Positions 7,170-16,541 are shown, numbered from the stretch's first letter. The stretch: DNA of 64,000 nt from CAZBQJ01 sp964494085 (GCA_964494085.1 CAZBQJ010000001.1:1-64000), one strand, 5' to 3'. The notes: generated from the letters alone by a model not told the origin. A program made the numbers and translations.

Positions 7170-8960
7170 ATGCAGAAAAACCATATCAGCAAGGCATTAT
7201 ACGCCCTAGTATTAGGTTTATATTTAAGTTTTGGCGTATTCAATAGCGCCTTGGCCTCCAATTCCGTCAATATCAAAGATGTCGATAGCTCTGATCCCAA
7301 ACTCGGTATTTACCTGGATTTATTGAATGATCAGTCCCTTACTCTCGATAATCTAGGTAATTTGAGACCAAATCTACCCATCAACAAAGCCGCTTTTATC
7401 AAAGCAGCCCTAACTTATACCGGATTCAAGCCAACGACTGGTTTTAACTTTTTCACAGGTTATAGCGACGTCCCTGAGGAAAGTTGGTTTGCTCCCTATG
7501 TAAAAAAGGCCTTAGACAGTCAAATTATAACCAATCAACTGAACGATAAATTTTTCCCTGACAAGACTTTGACCAGGCAAGACGCCCTGCTTCTCGTCAT
7601 GGATATTTATGGGTTACCGACTCCACTCACGGCTCCCAAAGTCGAAGATTTATATTCTGACATTCGCCTGAACCATCCTTTGGCCAGCATTTATGCCGCC
7701 GCCAAAACTTACAAAATATACTTCGAAGACACCCAGAAAGAGTTTTTTCCCAGTAAAATCCTCACCAGAGGAGACGCTGCCGACCTTTTGTTTAAAGCAA
7801 AACTAGCCGCTTTCATTTTGAAATCCAATAATCCCGACTTTGATTCAGTCCAGCCCATACTTCCCAACTTTTATCTGAATCAAGACATCCAGGATGGCAA
7901 TGATTTTGTTAGCAATGATAAGTTCCCTATTTTGATGGATGCTTGGACCAAAATAAACAATCAATATGCAAATTCTCAGCAGGTCAATCGAGATCAGCTG
8001 GTTTACCATGCAATTAAAGGCATGGTTGACAGTCTCAACGACCCTTATTCAACCTTCAAAACACCAGATAATAATGGAAATTCCTTTATTTATATTCCCG
8101 AAAATTATGAAGGAATCGGAGCGGTAATTGATTTTATCGATGGAAACTATATCGTTGAAACAACAATTACCAATTCTCCGGCTTATCGCGCTGGATTACA
8201 GCCGAAAGACATTGTTCTAAAGATTGCCGGACAAGCTGTTAAAACTCTCAATCCCGAGCAAATTACCAATTTAATCAAAGGTAAAGCTGGTTCAGTTCTT
8301 GCACTTCAGATCAAGCGAGGAGCACAAATCATCGATTTCAAGATTCCCCGTGAAAAGATTACCGTGGAATCAATTCAAACCAAAGACCTAGGAAATGGCA
8401 TCAATTATATCCGTATTGATCAGTTTACTGAAAGCAGTGCCGCCGAATTTGCCGAAGTTATCAAAACAATCCAGGCCGGCAATTCCAAAAAACTGATTAT
8501 CGACTTACGGAACAATCCCGGTGGATACTTAACCAGCGCCCAGGGAATCCTCAATCATTTCCTGGATCAAGAAAAGATCGACTTTATCACTAATGACAAA
8601 TTTTCCAATAACAATACCTACTATTCTAGTGGGCCCGGAGAACTGCAGGGTGCTCGAACCGTTATTCTGATCAATGAAGGGTCAGCCTCAGCTTCTGAAA
8701 TATTTGCGGGGGCATTGCAGGATTATCAATTGGCTTATATCATCGGAACGACTTCGTTCGGCAAAGGCAGCGTCCAGGAAATCACCAATTATGATGACAA
8801 TTCCAGCTTAAAATTAACCATTGCCCACTGGTTAACTCCCAACAAAAGAGACATCAATCACCTTGGTATCGTCCCGGACCAGATAGTCACAATTTCCGAT
8901 CTGCAAAAGGAAAATGGGCAGGATCCACAGCTGGACGCTGCCGTGAATTATCTGAGATAA
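7170..8960 (+). CDS. SLH-anchored S41 (C-terminal processing) peptidase
   Basis: A 596-residue secreted serine protease. The order is: signal peptide (residues 1-29), SLH-type repeats (about 30-215, including WFAPYVKKALDSQI and FFPDKTLTRQDALLL), a PDZ domain (about 310-395, IGAVIDFIDGNYIV, GLQPKDIVLKIAG) and the S41 protease domain (400-590). The Ser-Lys dyad is recognisable as Ser507 in GSASASEIFAGAL and Lys532 in SFGKGSVQE; the 25-residue separation equals that in E. coli Prc. The family degrades or trims extracytoplasmic proteins from their C-termini. The SLH part should hold it at the cell surface. No convincing promoter was seen. A hairpin element follows. Confidence 0.9.
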   Translation: MQKNHISKALYALVLGLYLSFGVFNSALASNSVNIKDVDSSDPKLGIYLDLLNDQSLTLDNLGNLRPNLPINKAAFIKAALTYTGFKPTTGFNFFTGYSDVPEESWFAPYVKKALDSQIITNQLNDKFFPDKTLTRQDALLLVMDIYGLPTPLTAPKVEDLYSDIRLNHPLASIYAAAKTYKIYFEDTQKEFFPSKILTRGDAADLLFKAKLAAFILKSNNPDFDSVQPILPNFYLNQDIQDGNDFVSNDKFPILMDAWTKINNQYANSQQVNRDQLVYHAIKGMVDSLNDPYSTFKTPDNNGNSFIYIPENYEGIGAVIDFIDGNYIVETTITNSPAYRAGLQPKDIVLKIAGQAVKTLNPEQITNLIKGKAGSVLALQIKRGAQIIDFKIPREKITVESIQTKDLGNGINYIRIDQFTESSAAEFAEVIKTIQAGNSKKLIIDLRNNPGGYLTSAQGILNHFLDQEKIDFITNDKFSNNNTYYSSGPGELQGARTVILINEGSASASEIFAGALQDYQLAYIIGTTSFGKGSVQEITNYDDNSSLKLTIAHWLTPNKRDINHLGIVPDQIVTISDLQKENGQDPQLDAAVNYLR

Positions 8961-8977
8961 ATTAAACCGGTAGTGGC

Positions 8978-9022
8978 TTCGAGCGAATTCGGGGATTCAG
9001 GGGCCCCATCCCGGATTCGCTC
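8978..9022. repeat. Dispersed palindromic intergenic element, copy 1
   Basis: Lies between convergent genes. The arms GAGCGAATTCGGGGAT (8981-8996) and ATCCCGGATTCGCTC (9008-9022) pair imperfectly around GGGGCCCC (9000-9007). The 17 bases at 8978-8994, followed by GGGGCCCC, recur in inverted orientation at 60535-60562. It may act as a bidirectional terminator, although no long T-run follows. Confidence 0.65.
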
Positions 9023-9043
9023 AAGGGTGTGATCGGTTCTGAC

Positions 9044-11581
9044 TTACTCATAAGTTGTTCCCGAAATTTCTCCGGACGCCAATCCACGCAGAATCTCTTC
9101 CGGATTGGTGGTGACAATTTTATCTTCGGTATAGGAAGCGATAATTTGAATCGCCACGTGTTTTAATCCGGCGAAAAATAACCCTTGACCAACCGCAGAA
9201 TTCAAAAGCATGTATTTTTCGCCTTCCGTCAGGTTGAAGACCTTTTGCAACAAATTGATCGAAGCCGGCGATTGTTTCAAAAGCATCTGCATCGCCGAAT
9301 TGGTAACAATGGGCTTACCATAGTCAGATTTCATAAAGTCTTCCACATCCTGTGTAATAGTGGTAATACCCAAATAATACTTACGGGCGCGTTTTACCAA
9401 GCCAAATAAGAATTTCGCAGAATCCTCATGCTGCATCATGGTCCAGGCTTCATCTACTATCAGTAAACGTTTCTTCAGCGATGAGCGGATCCTATTCCAG
9501 ATAAAATTCAAAATGATATACATGGCGATTGGCCGAAGTGCATCCTCCAAATCTCGTATGGAGAAGACCATTAAACCGGTCTTCATATCAATATTGGTGG
9601 GTTTATTAAAAATTCCCGAATAAGTTCCTTTGGTATATTTCTCCAATCTCTGAGCTATTTCGGTGCCACCGTCCATATTGACCAATAAGGCTTGTAAATC
9701 CTCCATTGTCGGAACCGGTAAGTTGGAAGGGTCAATCACTTCCATGGTAATACCCTTCAAAGCATAGACGTCGTTTAAGGCTTTATCAATAATCCCCTCT
9801 TCGGCAGGGGTCAAACCTCCCAGCATGATTTTCAATAAACCATGTAAAGTAATGATATTGGAACGCAGTAAATCGCCAGGCTGTAATTCCTCATCCTTGA
9901 GTGGCGACGGCAAATCAAAGGGATTGATACGTCGTTCAGAGGTCAAGGAAACTCGTAAATAAGATCCCCCCACTGTTTTGGTTAATTCTTCATATTCATT
10001 TTCAGGGTCGATCACAATTACATCTACTCCTAACATCAGATATCTCAGGATCTCCAGTTTCACCGCGTAAGATTTACCCGCACCGGATATCGCAAATACG
10101 ACCGAGTTAGCGTTAGGCAAACCAAATCTATCAAAAATAACCAGTGAATCATTATGTCTGTTTAAACCATAGAGAATCCCTTCATTGGTAGTCAGATCAG
10201 AGGAGCTGAAAGGAAAAGTAGTGGAAAGAGGACCCGTATTCATATTTCGCAAAGTCTCCAATTCATCCAAACAGAGAGGTGAAGTAGAATTAAAACCATG
10301 TTCCATCCTCAGATCGGCTCTTTTTGTCAAAATCAATTTGGATCCTAGGATTGATTCCAGTTGCTTGGAAACCCGATCAACTTTTTTCAAATCATCGGCA
10401 AAAACAGTTAAATACATGGCAAATTGGAAGAACTTCTCCTGACCCCGCTGTATTTCTGTACGCAGTTGTTCGGCATCTTCATAAGCCGTTTCCAGAGCAG
10501 GATCACGAATAAGCCCTTTTTCCGCATTCATATTCATCGCCGACTGCATCTGAGTAACTTTTTTAGTCAGGATTTTCATAATCTTCGCCGAATCAATCGG
10601 ATAGATAAATTGGGTTATATCCATAGTCGCATCAAAATTCACAATCGGTGAAAGCCAATTGGTATCCAAGAAACGAGGATAAGAATAGACGATAAAGGTC
10701 CGTGCATACATTCCCTCAACTCTAATATTATCGTAATTCACCTCCATCGAAGATGGCGCAATCAAATCACGAACTGTAGCCATTCCTTCCTGGAAGATTT
10801 TTTCCGCCTCAATTAATCGCTTTCTTTCTTCCACCGCAACATTTTCTTTCTGTTTGCTTTCCGGAGATTTACCGACAAAAGCTTTAGCAGCTTTGGTAGA
10901 TTCATAATTCTCTAAAGTGATAGTAGACTCATCAACTCCTGCCGACTTTCCCTTTTGAATTTCCCCTTTGGCTTTTTCTACCGCGCTCATTAAGCCTTTG
11001 GTAACACTCTGCAACAAATCCCCCTTAGCTTTAGCGTCAGCTTTAGTTTTGTCACTGATCGCCGGAGTTGTGGGCTGTACAGTTACAGGCACTTCTTCTT
11101 TCAATGGACTCGGGTTCATTTCCTTTTTTTCTCCGGTCAGCGCACCGGGTAAGATCACCGGAGCGCTCACAGAAGGTCTTTCTGGTTTAGGATGCTCAGT
11201 ATTATCATCAAGATTCTTCAACAATTGAGTTTGCACCTTTTCCGACTTCACGGTTTCTTCAGTTTTGTTTTGCGGCACATCGCTAAGCTGCTTGAGCCAA
11301 ACCGGAGCCTCTTTGGGTTCCTCCATACCTTCAAACTTTAACCCTTCCAAAGAGTTCTCAGCTTTAACCGGATCAACAGTTGGAGTAGCGAGCGTTGTAT
11401 CGGACGAAGCCTCCGGTGTCGAGGTTAAAACCGGGGGTTGATCGAGCTCATGATTGGTTTCCTGGGCCTTCTTTAACCAGGAAGGCATGGCCGCCACCTT
11501 TTGATCATTGGTCGAATTGCCTGCACTATTTGCTCCGGTCAAATTATTATCCTGCTGTGATGTCGAGTTATTGTCCGCCAT
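9044..11581 (-). CDS. VirB4-like type IV secretion ATPase
   Basis: An 845-residue protein. Residues 1-240 are low-complexity and Pro/Ser/Thr/Lys-rich, with two copies of a P-x-WLK motif (MPSWLKKAQE near residue 32 and APVWLKQLSD near residue 92). The rest is a VirB4/TraC-type motor: Walker A GAGKSYAV near residue 500, Walker B LLIVDEAW, then VKRARKYYLGITTITQDVEDF. VirB4 ATPases energise type IV secretion or pilus assembly at the inner membrane. No other conjugation genes are adjacent; lone VirB4-like genes are common in Patescibacteria. The function here, DNA uptake or surface appendage, is inference. Confidence 0.88.
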   Translation of the reverse strand: MADNNSTSQQDNNLTGANSAGNSTNDQKVAAMPSWLKKAQETNHELDQPPVLTSTPEASSDTTLATPTVDPVKAENSLEGLKFEGMEEPKEAPVWLKQLSDVPQNKTEETVKSEKVQTQLLKNLDDNTEHPKPERPSVSAPVILPGALTGEKKEMNPSPLKEEVPVTVQPTTPAISDKTKADAKAKGDLLQSVTKGLMSAVEKAKGEIQKGKSAGVDESTITLENYESTKAAKAFVGKSPESKQKENVAVEERKRLIEAEKIFQEGMATVRDLIAPSSMEVNYDNIRVEGMYARTFIVYSYPRFLDTNWLSPIVNFDATMDITQFIYPIDSAKIMKILTKKVTQMQSAMNMNAEKGLIRDPALETAYEDAEQLRTEIQRGQEKFFQFAMYLTVFADDLKKVDRVSKQLESILGSKLILTKRADLRMEHGFNSTSPLCLDELETLRNMNTGPLSTTFPFSSSDLTTNEGILYGLNRHNDSLVIFDRFGLPNANSVVFAISGAGKSYAVKLEILRYLMLGVDVIVIDPENEYEELTKTVGGSYLRVSLTSERRINPFDLPSPLKDEELQPGDLLRSNIITLHGLLKIMLGGLTPAEEGIIDKALNDVYALKGITMEVIDPSNLPVPTMEDLQALLVNMDGGTEIAQRLEKYTKGTYSGIFNKPTNIDMKTGLMVFSIRDLEDALRPIAMYIILNFIWNRIRSSLKKRLLIVDEAWTMMQHEDSAKFLFGLVKRARKYYLGITTITQDVEDFMKSDYGKPIVTNSAMQMLLKQSPASINLLQKVFNLTEGEKYMLLNSAVGQGLFFAGLKHVAIQIIASYTEDKIVTTNPEEILRGLASGEISGTTYE

Positions 11582-11659
11582 AAATTATTGTCCGCCATAT
11601 TTGGCTCTAGAATACTTCTTAAATCCTTTTATTTTACCAAAAAATAGACTTTTTTTCAA

Positions 11660-11688
11660 TTGGCCAGGTCAGACAGTTATGCTAGACT
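11660..11688 (+). promoter_or_regulatory. Sigma-70 promoter of gyrA
   Basis: TTGGCC (11660-11665) and TAGACT (11683-11688) with a 17-bp spacer. The predicted start near 11695 gives a 24-nt leader. The intergenic space is shared with the divergent VirB4-like gene. Confidence 0.6.
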
Positions 11689-11718
11689 GTCGCCGAAGTA
11701 AATTCACACACTTTAAGA

Positions 11719-14280
11719 ATGGCAGAAAATAGCACAAACCAGGACAAATCTCCCAACCCAGAACAAAATCAGGGTAACGAAGCATTGTTCCAAGATTATA
11801 CATTACGCAATATTACGACAGAAATGGAAAGTTCATATTTGGACTATGCCATGAGCGTAATCGTTCAAAGAGCCTTACCGGATGTCCGTGATGGGCTCAA
11901 ACCGGTTCACCGTCGTATCCTCTACGCCATGCATGAAGGAGGGTTACATTCAACTTCCAGCTTCAGAAAATCCGCTAAAGTGGTCGGTGACGTTCTGGGT
12001 AAATATCATCCACATGGTGATGCCCCTGTTTATGGAGCTATGGTCAGAATGGCTCAAGAGTTCGCTATGCGTTATGTCCTGGTTCGGGGACAAGGAAATT
12101 TCGGTTCCATAGATGGTGACGCTCCTGCTTCCATGCGTTACACCGAGGCTAAAATGGAGAAAATTTCCGATGAAATGTTGGCTGATATCGAAAAAGAAAC
12201 TGTTGAATGGGCGGATAATTACGATGCTACTACTCAGGAACCACGGGTCTTACCAGCCAAAGTACCAAATCTATTACTCAATGGGTCATCCGGTATTGCC
12301 GTCGGAATGGCTACCTCTATTCCTCCCCATAACCTCAGTGAATTATGTCAGGGGATATTGCATCTAATCGATCATCCAGAGGCCAGTATCGATGATTTGA
12401 TGGAATTTGTTAAAGGTCCCGATTTTCCAACTGCTGGGATCATTTATGATGTTGAAGCGATTAAAACCGCTTATTCCACTGGTCGTGGTGGAGTCGTCAT
12501 GCGAGCCAAAGCCGATATCGAAGAACGCAAAAATGGCCGCTTCCAAATAATTATCACCGAAATTCCCTATCAGGTCAATAAAGCCGACCTGATCACCAAA
12601 ATCGCCGATCTGGTTCGTGATAAAAAAATCGTCGGAATCAGTGATCTCCGTGACGAATCAAAAAGAGATATCCGAGTCGTTATCGAATTGAAAAAGGAAG
12701 CTTATCCCAGAAAACTGCTCAACCAGCTTTACAAATTCACTCAGATGCAGTCCACCTTCAACTTCAATATGATCGCTTTAGTTGACGGTCTACAGCCAAG
12801 GTTATTGGATTTAAAGCAGATTCTCGAGTATTTCATCGCGCACCGAGTGGTCGTAGTTAGACGTCGTACACAATACGATTTAAATATCGCCAAAGCCCGC
12901 GCCCATATTTTGGAAGGTTTGAAAATTGCCCTTGACCATATCGATGAAATTATCGCTGTAATCAAGAAATCTCCTACCAAGGAGGAAGCCCATTCAGCTT
13001 TAATGGCTAAGTTTAAATTGTCTGAGCTACAAGCCAAGGCGATTCTAGAAATGAGACTACAAACACTTGCTGGTCTGGAAAGAAAGAAAATTGAAGATGA
13101 ATTGGCTGAAAAACTGACTTTAATAAAAGAATTAGAAGAGATCTTGGCCAGCGAGCAAAAAATTATCGATATTGTTCGTGGCGAAATCAGGGAAATGGAT
13201 AAAACTTATGGCGATCAGCGTAGAACTGAAATTAATCCCAATGCCATAGGAAAATTCTCCAGTAAAGATACTATTCCCAATGAGCCGATGATCGTCATGA
13301 TGTCACGGGAAAATTATATCAAGAGAATCCCCGCCAATACTTTCCAAACCCAGGGACGTGGAGGCAAAGGCATTATCGGGGCGACCACCAAAGATGAAGA
13401 CGAAATCAGTATCCTCTTCCAATGCAATAATCATGATGATCTGCTTTTCTTCACCAATTTGGGAAGAGTTTTCAAATTACCAACTTATGAATTGCCTCAA
13501 GCTTCACGTACCGCCAAAGGCACTCCGGTTGTTAACTGCCTACAGTTAATGGAAAAAGAAATCGTTACTGGAATCCTATCAACCGGAGAAAAATTGACCG
13601 GCAGCCATTTAATCATGTGTACTACCAAAGGTACTATCAAGAAGACCAAGGTGGAGGATTTCGCCAATGTCCGCAAATCCGGCTTAATTGCCATCAAGTT
13701 GCGTCCCGACGATATGCTTCATTGGGTCCGACAAGTCAGTAAAAGTGATGAAATCATCATCGTCACCAGAGATGGTAAATCTATCCGCTTTATCGAAGAA
13801 AATGTCAGTGCCACCGGCCGCTCTTCGATGGGAGTACGAGGCATTAAAGTAAAAAGTGGTGATGAAGTGGTCGACATGGATATTATCAAAGATCCCAAAA
13901 CTTCTGATTTACTGGTGATTATGGAAAATGGTTTGGGTAAATCTTCGCCGGTTACCGAATATCGTTTACAGACTCGCGGGGGAAGTGGCGTCAAAACAGC
14001 GAATATAACTGCCAAAACCGGCAAAATCGTCGGAGCAAAAATCCTCGCTAAAAACATCAATGACGATTTAATCATTATCTCCAAAATGGGACAGGTTATC
14101 CGTCTCCCCATGAAATCAATTCCCAAACAGGGTCGAACAACTCAGGGAGTTTACCTGATGAGACTAAATAAGAATGATATTGTCGCCTCCACTACAGTAG
14201 TTGAGGAAGCCAAAATCGTTGAACGTACTCCAGAACAAATACAAGAAGAAGCTAAAAGCAGCACTGGTAAAATCAAATAA
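11719..14280 (+). CDS. gyrA: DNA gyrase subunit A
   Basis: DNA-cleaving subunit of gyrase. The 853-residue protein begins with a 25-residue polar extension, then the winged-helix/tower core with the catalytic Tyr141 in SMRYTEAKM. The C-terminal beta-pinwheel DNA-wrapping domain contains the GyrA box as QGRGGKG (canonical QRRGGKG), which identifies gyrase and not topoisomerase IV. The pinwheel repeats are visible as repeating VxxGxxI strands up to residue 830, followed by an acidic/polar tail. It is monocistronic or leads into rpmE, which has its own promoter. Confidence 0.97.
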   Translation: MAENSTNQDKSPNPEQNQGNEALFQDYTLRNITTEMESSYLDYAMSVIVQRALPDVRDGLKPVHRRILYAMHEGGLHSTSSFRKSAKVVGDVLGKYHPHGDAPVYGAMVRMAQEFAMRYVLVRGQGNFGSIDGDAPASMRYTEAKMEKISDEMLADIEKETVEWADNYDATTQEPRVLPAKVPNLLLNGSSGIAVGMATSIPPHNLSELCQGILHLIDHPEASIDDLMEFVKGPDFPTAGIIYDVEAIKTAYSTGRGGVVMRAKADIEERKNGRFQIIITEIPYQVNKADLITKIADLVRDKKIVGISDLRDESKRDIRVVIELKKEAYPRKLLNQLYKFTQMQSTFNFNMIALVDGLQPRLLDLKQILEYFIAHRVVVVRRRTQYDLNIAKARAHILEGLKIALDHIDEIIAVIKKSPTKEEAHSALMAKFKLSELQAKAILEMRLQTLAGLERKKIEDELAEKLTLIKELEEILASEQKIIDIVRGEIREMDKTYGDQRRTEINPNAIGKFSSKDTIPNEPMIVMMSRENYIKRIPANTFQTQGRGGKGIIGATTKDEDEISILFQCNNHDDLLFFTNLGRVFKLPTYELPQASRTAKGTPVVNCLQLMEKEIVTGILSTGEKLTGSHLIMCTTKGTIKKTKVEDFANVRKSGLIAIKLRPDDMLHWVRQVSKSDEIIIVTRDGKSIRFIEENVSATGRSSMGVRGIKVKSGDEVVDMDIIKDPKTSDLLVIMENGLGKSSPVTEYRLQTRGGSGVKTANITAKTGKIVGAKILAKNINDDLIIISKMGQVIRLPMKSIPKQGRTTQGVYLMRLNKNDIVASTTVVEEAKIVERTPEQIQEEAKSSTGKIK

Positions 14281-14297
14281 AACTCCTGCAATTTCAC

Positions 14298-14326
14298 TTG
14301 CCAAATCAGAACATTATCATTAAAAT
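14298..14326 (+). promoter_or_regulatory. Sigma-70 promoter of rpmE-tgt
   Basis: TTGCCA (14298-14303) and TAAAAT (14321-14326) with a 17-bp spacer. The predicted start near 14333 gives a 44-nt leader without Shine-Dalgarno. Confidence 0.65.
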
Positions 14327-14376
14327 TCGCTTACTTTTACGTCAAATTCAATTAAAGCCTTCAACTCAACAATTCT

Positions 14377-14721
14377 ATGAAAGACAAAATCCATCCAAAA
14401 GTAAATAAAGTAGTATTTCTGGACGTCACTAGCGGCGTCGAGTTTGCAACTACTTCAACTCTGCGTTCTGACGAGACCAAGAAAATCGATGGTGAAGACT
14501 ACTTCATCATTAAAGTCGAAACATCTTCAGCCTCACATCCATTCTATACCGGCAAGCGACGTAGTGATGTTAAAAACGATCAGGTAGCCAAATTTATGGC
14601 CAAGGTGGCCAAGGCTCAAGCTAAGAACAAGCCTACTACAGTCAAACAGGACGATGCCGAAGAAGCAACATCCGTTAAACCAAAAACTGCCAAGAAAACT
14701 ACTAAAAAAGCTAAGAAATAG
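14377..14721 (+). CDS. rpmE: 50S ribosomal protein bL31 (zinc-free type)
   Basis: Ribosomal protein bridging the 50S central protuberance and the 30S head. The N-terminal MKDKIHPKVNKVVFLD and the SSASHPFYTGKR box are diagnostic. None of the four zinc-binding cysteines of the C+ form is present, so this is the zinc-independent (type B-like) paralogue. Residues 80-114 form a Lys/Ala/Thr-rich tail of the kind often seen in Patescibacteria ribosomal proteins. tgt starts 2 nt after the stop. Confidence 0.93.
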   Translation: MKDKIHPKVNKVVFLDVTSGVEFATTSTLRSDETKKIDGEDYFIIKVETSSASHPFYTGKRRSDVKNDQVAKFMAKVAKAQAKNKPTTVKQDDAEEATSVKPKTAKKTTKKAKK

Positions 14722-14723
14722 TC

Positions 14724-15887
14724 TTGTTTGAATATCAGGTTCTAGCTAAAGACAGTAAAACAAATGCCCGTCGGGGAATCTTTCGTACTCCACATGGAGA
14801 TATAGAGACCCCGATTTTTATGCCTGTGGGAACACTCGGATCAGTGAAAGGAATAGCGCCGGATGAATTGGATCGTCTCGGTACACAAATCCTTTTGGCC
14901 AATACCTATCACCTCTATCTCCGTCCCGGCCACAAATTGATCCGCGAAATGGGTGGTTTACACAAATGGATGAATTGGGATAAACCAATACTGACTGACT
15001 CTGGAGGTTTCCAGGTGTTTTCACTGGGGGAAGGTAGCAAAAAAGGTGGATCCAAAGTTAAACTGACTGATGATGGAGCAGAATTCAAATCGCATTTGGA
15101 TGGCAGCAAACATTATCTAACCCCCGAGAAAATCATCGAAATCGAACATGACCTGGGAGCCGATATTATCATGGTTTTGGACGAATGCGCTCCACCTGAC
15201 AGTACCGAAAATTATGCCCGAGCCGCATTGAAAAGAACTCACGATTGGGCGATCCGTTGCTTAAAAAAACATCAGCAATTGGAGGCTGAGAAAGACCCAA
15301 AAATAGTCCCACCCCAAGCCCTCTTTCCGATCATCCAAGGTACGGTTTTCGACGATTTGCGCATCCAGTCAACCAAATTTATTTCTTCCTTGGATACTCC
15401 CGGTTTCGCTATTGGCGGTCTTTCCGTAGGAGAGGAAAGACCGGTCATGAACCATATCCTGGAAATCATGCAGCCACACTATCCCGAAAATAAACCTCGC
15501 TATCTAATGGGCGTGGGCACTCCGCTCGATTTACTTAACTCAGTCGAGCGCGGAATTGATATGTTTGATTGTGTTCATGCCACCAGGATCGCCCGACATG
15601 GCTGCTTTTACAATAATCACGGGCGTCATCATATTTCCAATGAAAGATTCAGTCGAGATTCCCTTCCCTTGGACCCTGAAGCGGTCGGCAGTCCGGTGGC
15701 AAACTTCAGTCGGAGCTATATTCGCCACTTGGTCAAGGAGAATGAAATGCTTGGTATTCGACTGCTCAGTTTAAATAACCTATACTTCCTTCTGCAACTC
15801 ATGCAGAAAACTCGAGAAGCCATCTCATCCGGGCAATTCCTGGAATTCAAAACAGCCTTTCTGCAGAAGTTCCAAGACAGTGTTTAA
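14724..15887 (+). CDS. tgt: tRNA-guanine transglycosylase lacking its zinc site
   Basis: Exchanges guanine-34 of tRNAs with GUN anticodons for a 7-deazaguanine (preQ1 or queuine). The TTG start follows rpmE by 2 nt. Conserved parts are DSGGFQVFS (general-base Asp), LDECAPP, IGGLSVGE (the Val is typical for preQ1-using bacterial enzymes) and GIDMFDC (nucleophile Asp). The structural zinc site of the family (CxCxxC...H) is replaced: Ala320, Gly322, Val325 and Asn351 stand where Z. mobilis Tgt has Cys318, Cys320, Cys323 and His349. The rest of the C-terminal region (NFSRSYIRHLV, LGIRLLSL) is intact, so this is not a pseudogene. Confidence 0.95.
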   Translation: MFEYQVLAKDSKTNARRGIFRTPHGDIETPIFMPVGTLGSVKGIAPDELDRLGTQILLANTYHLYLRPGHKLIREMGGLHKWMNWDKPILTDSGGFQVFSLGEGSKKGGSKVKLTDDGAEFKSHLDGSKHYLTPEKIIEIEHDLGADIIMVLDECAPPDSTENYARAALKRTHDWAIRCLKKHQQLEAEKDPKIVPPQALFPIIQGTVFDDLRIQSTKFISSLDTPGFAIGGLSVGEERPVMNHILEIMQPHYPENKPRYLMGVGTPLDLLNSVERGIDMFDCVHATRIARHGCFYNNHGRHHISNERFSRDSLPLDPEAVGSPVANFSRSYIRHLVKENEMLGIRLLSLNNLYFLLQLMQKTREAISSGQFLEFKTAFLQKFQDSV

Positions 15888-15905
15888 AGGTTTAAATTAA
15901 AAACT

Positions 15906-16472
15906 ATGATTGGTTATCTCCAAGGACAGATCATCGCCAAACAAAAAAATACTATTACGCTTCTCTGCGGAGCTGTTGGTTATGAGCTGCATCTAATTAA
16001 TTTGTTGCTTGAAACCCTCAATATCGGTCAGGAAAAAGCCTTTTTTATCCATACCAAGGTCCGCGAGGATGATATCAGTCTTTTTGGGTTTGAAAAACAA
16101 TCTCAACTGGATTTCTTCCGTTTGGTACTCGGTGTCAATGGAGTTGGGCCAAAAACAGCTCTGGAAATATTGAACAGTGATATGGACAAAGTCAAAAATG
16201 CCATTATGCAGGAAAACTTGGCCTTTCTGGCCAAGGTACCGGGTATTGGTAAAAAAACAGCAGAAAGAATTATCCTGGACCTGAAAGGTAAAGTTCAGCC
16301 GGAATCCTATCAGGAATTAACTCTCCAGCAAGACCGGGATTTGGAAGAAACAATTGCCGCCTTGATCAGGCTTGGCTATCAACGTAGTGAAGTGTATCGC
16401 GTTTTAAAGGCATCACCAGATGAATTGGCCACTACAGAAGAAAAAATAACTTTCTTCCTGCGCAATGTTTAA
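15906..16472 (+). CDS. ruvA: Holliday junction branch migration protein RuvA
   Basis: Holliday-junction binding subunit that loads the RuvB motor. The 188-residue protein has the N-terminal OB fold (MIGYLQGQI, DDISLFGFE), two helix-hairpin-helix motifs (NGVGPKTALEIL and VPGIGKKTAERIILDLKGK) and the short C-terminal domain III (LIRLGYQRSEVYRVL) that contacts RuvB. ruvC is about 3.5 kb downstream; ruvB is not in the window. Confidence 0.96.
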   Translation: MIGYLQGQIIAKQKNTITLLCGAVGYELHLINLLLETLNIGQEKAFFIHTKVREDDISLFGFEKQSQLDFFRLVLGVNGVGPKTALEILNSDMDKVKNAIMQENLAFLAKVPGIGKKTAERIILDLKGKVQPESYQELTLQQDRDLEETIAALIRLGYQRSEVYRVLKASPDELATTEEKITFFLRNV

Positions 16473-16532
16473 ATAAACACTCATTAACTTTGATTTCCTC
16501 ACTCAATCAACCTTTCCCCAAAGGCCTTTTTA

Positions 16533-16541
16533 TGCTAAAAT
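16533..16541 (+). promoter_or_regulatory. Extended -10 promoter of the GH1 gene
   Basis: TGCTAAAAT: a TGN extension directly before TAAAAT (16536-16541). No good -35 is seen. The predicted start near 16548 gives a leader of about 34 nt. Confidence 0.45.

Noticed and set aside
9044..11581. Integrated conjugative element around the VirB4-like gene
   Set aside because: No relaxase, integrase, coupling protein, attachment sites or composition shift nearby; neighbours are housekeeping genes.
13719..14126. A 135-residue open frame antisense to the gyrA C-terminal domain
   Set aside because: The opposite strand codes for conserved gyrase pinwheel repeats; the antisense frame has no start signals and a composition expected from a shadow.
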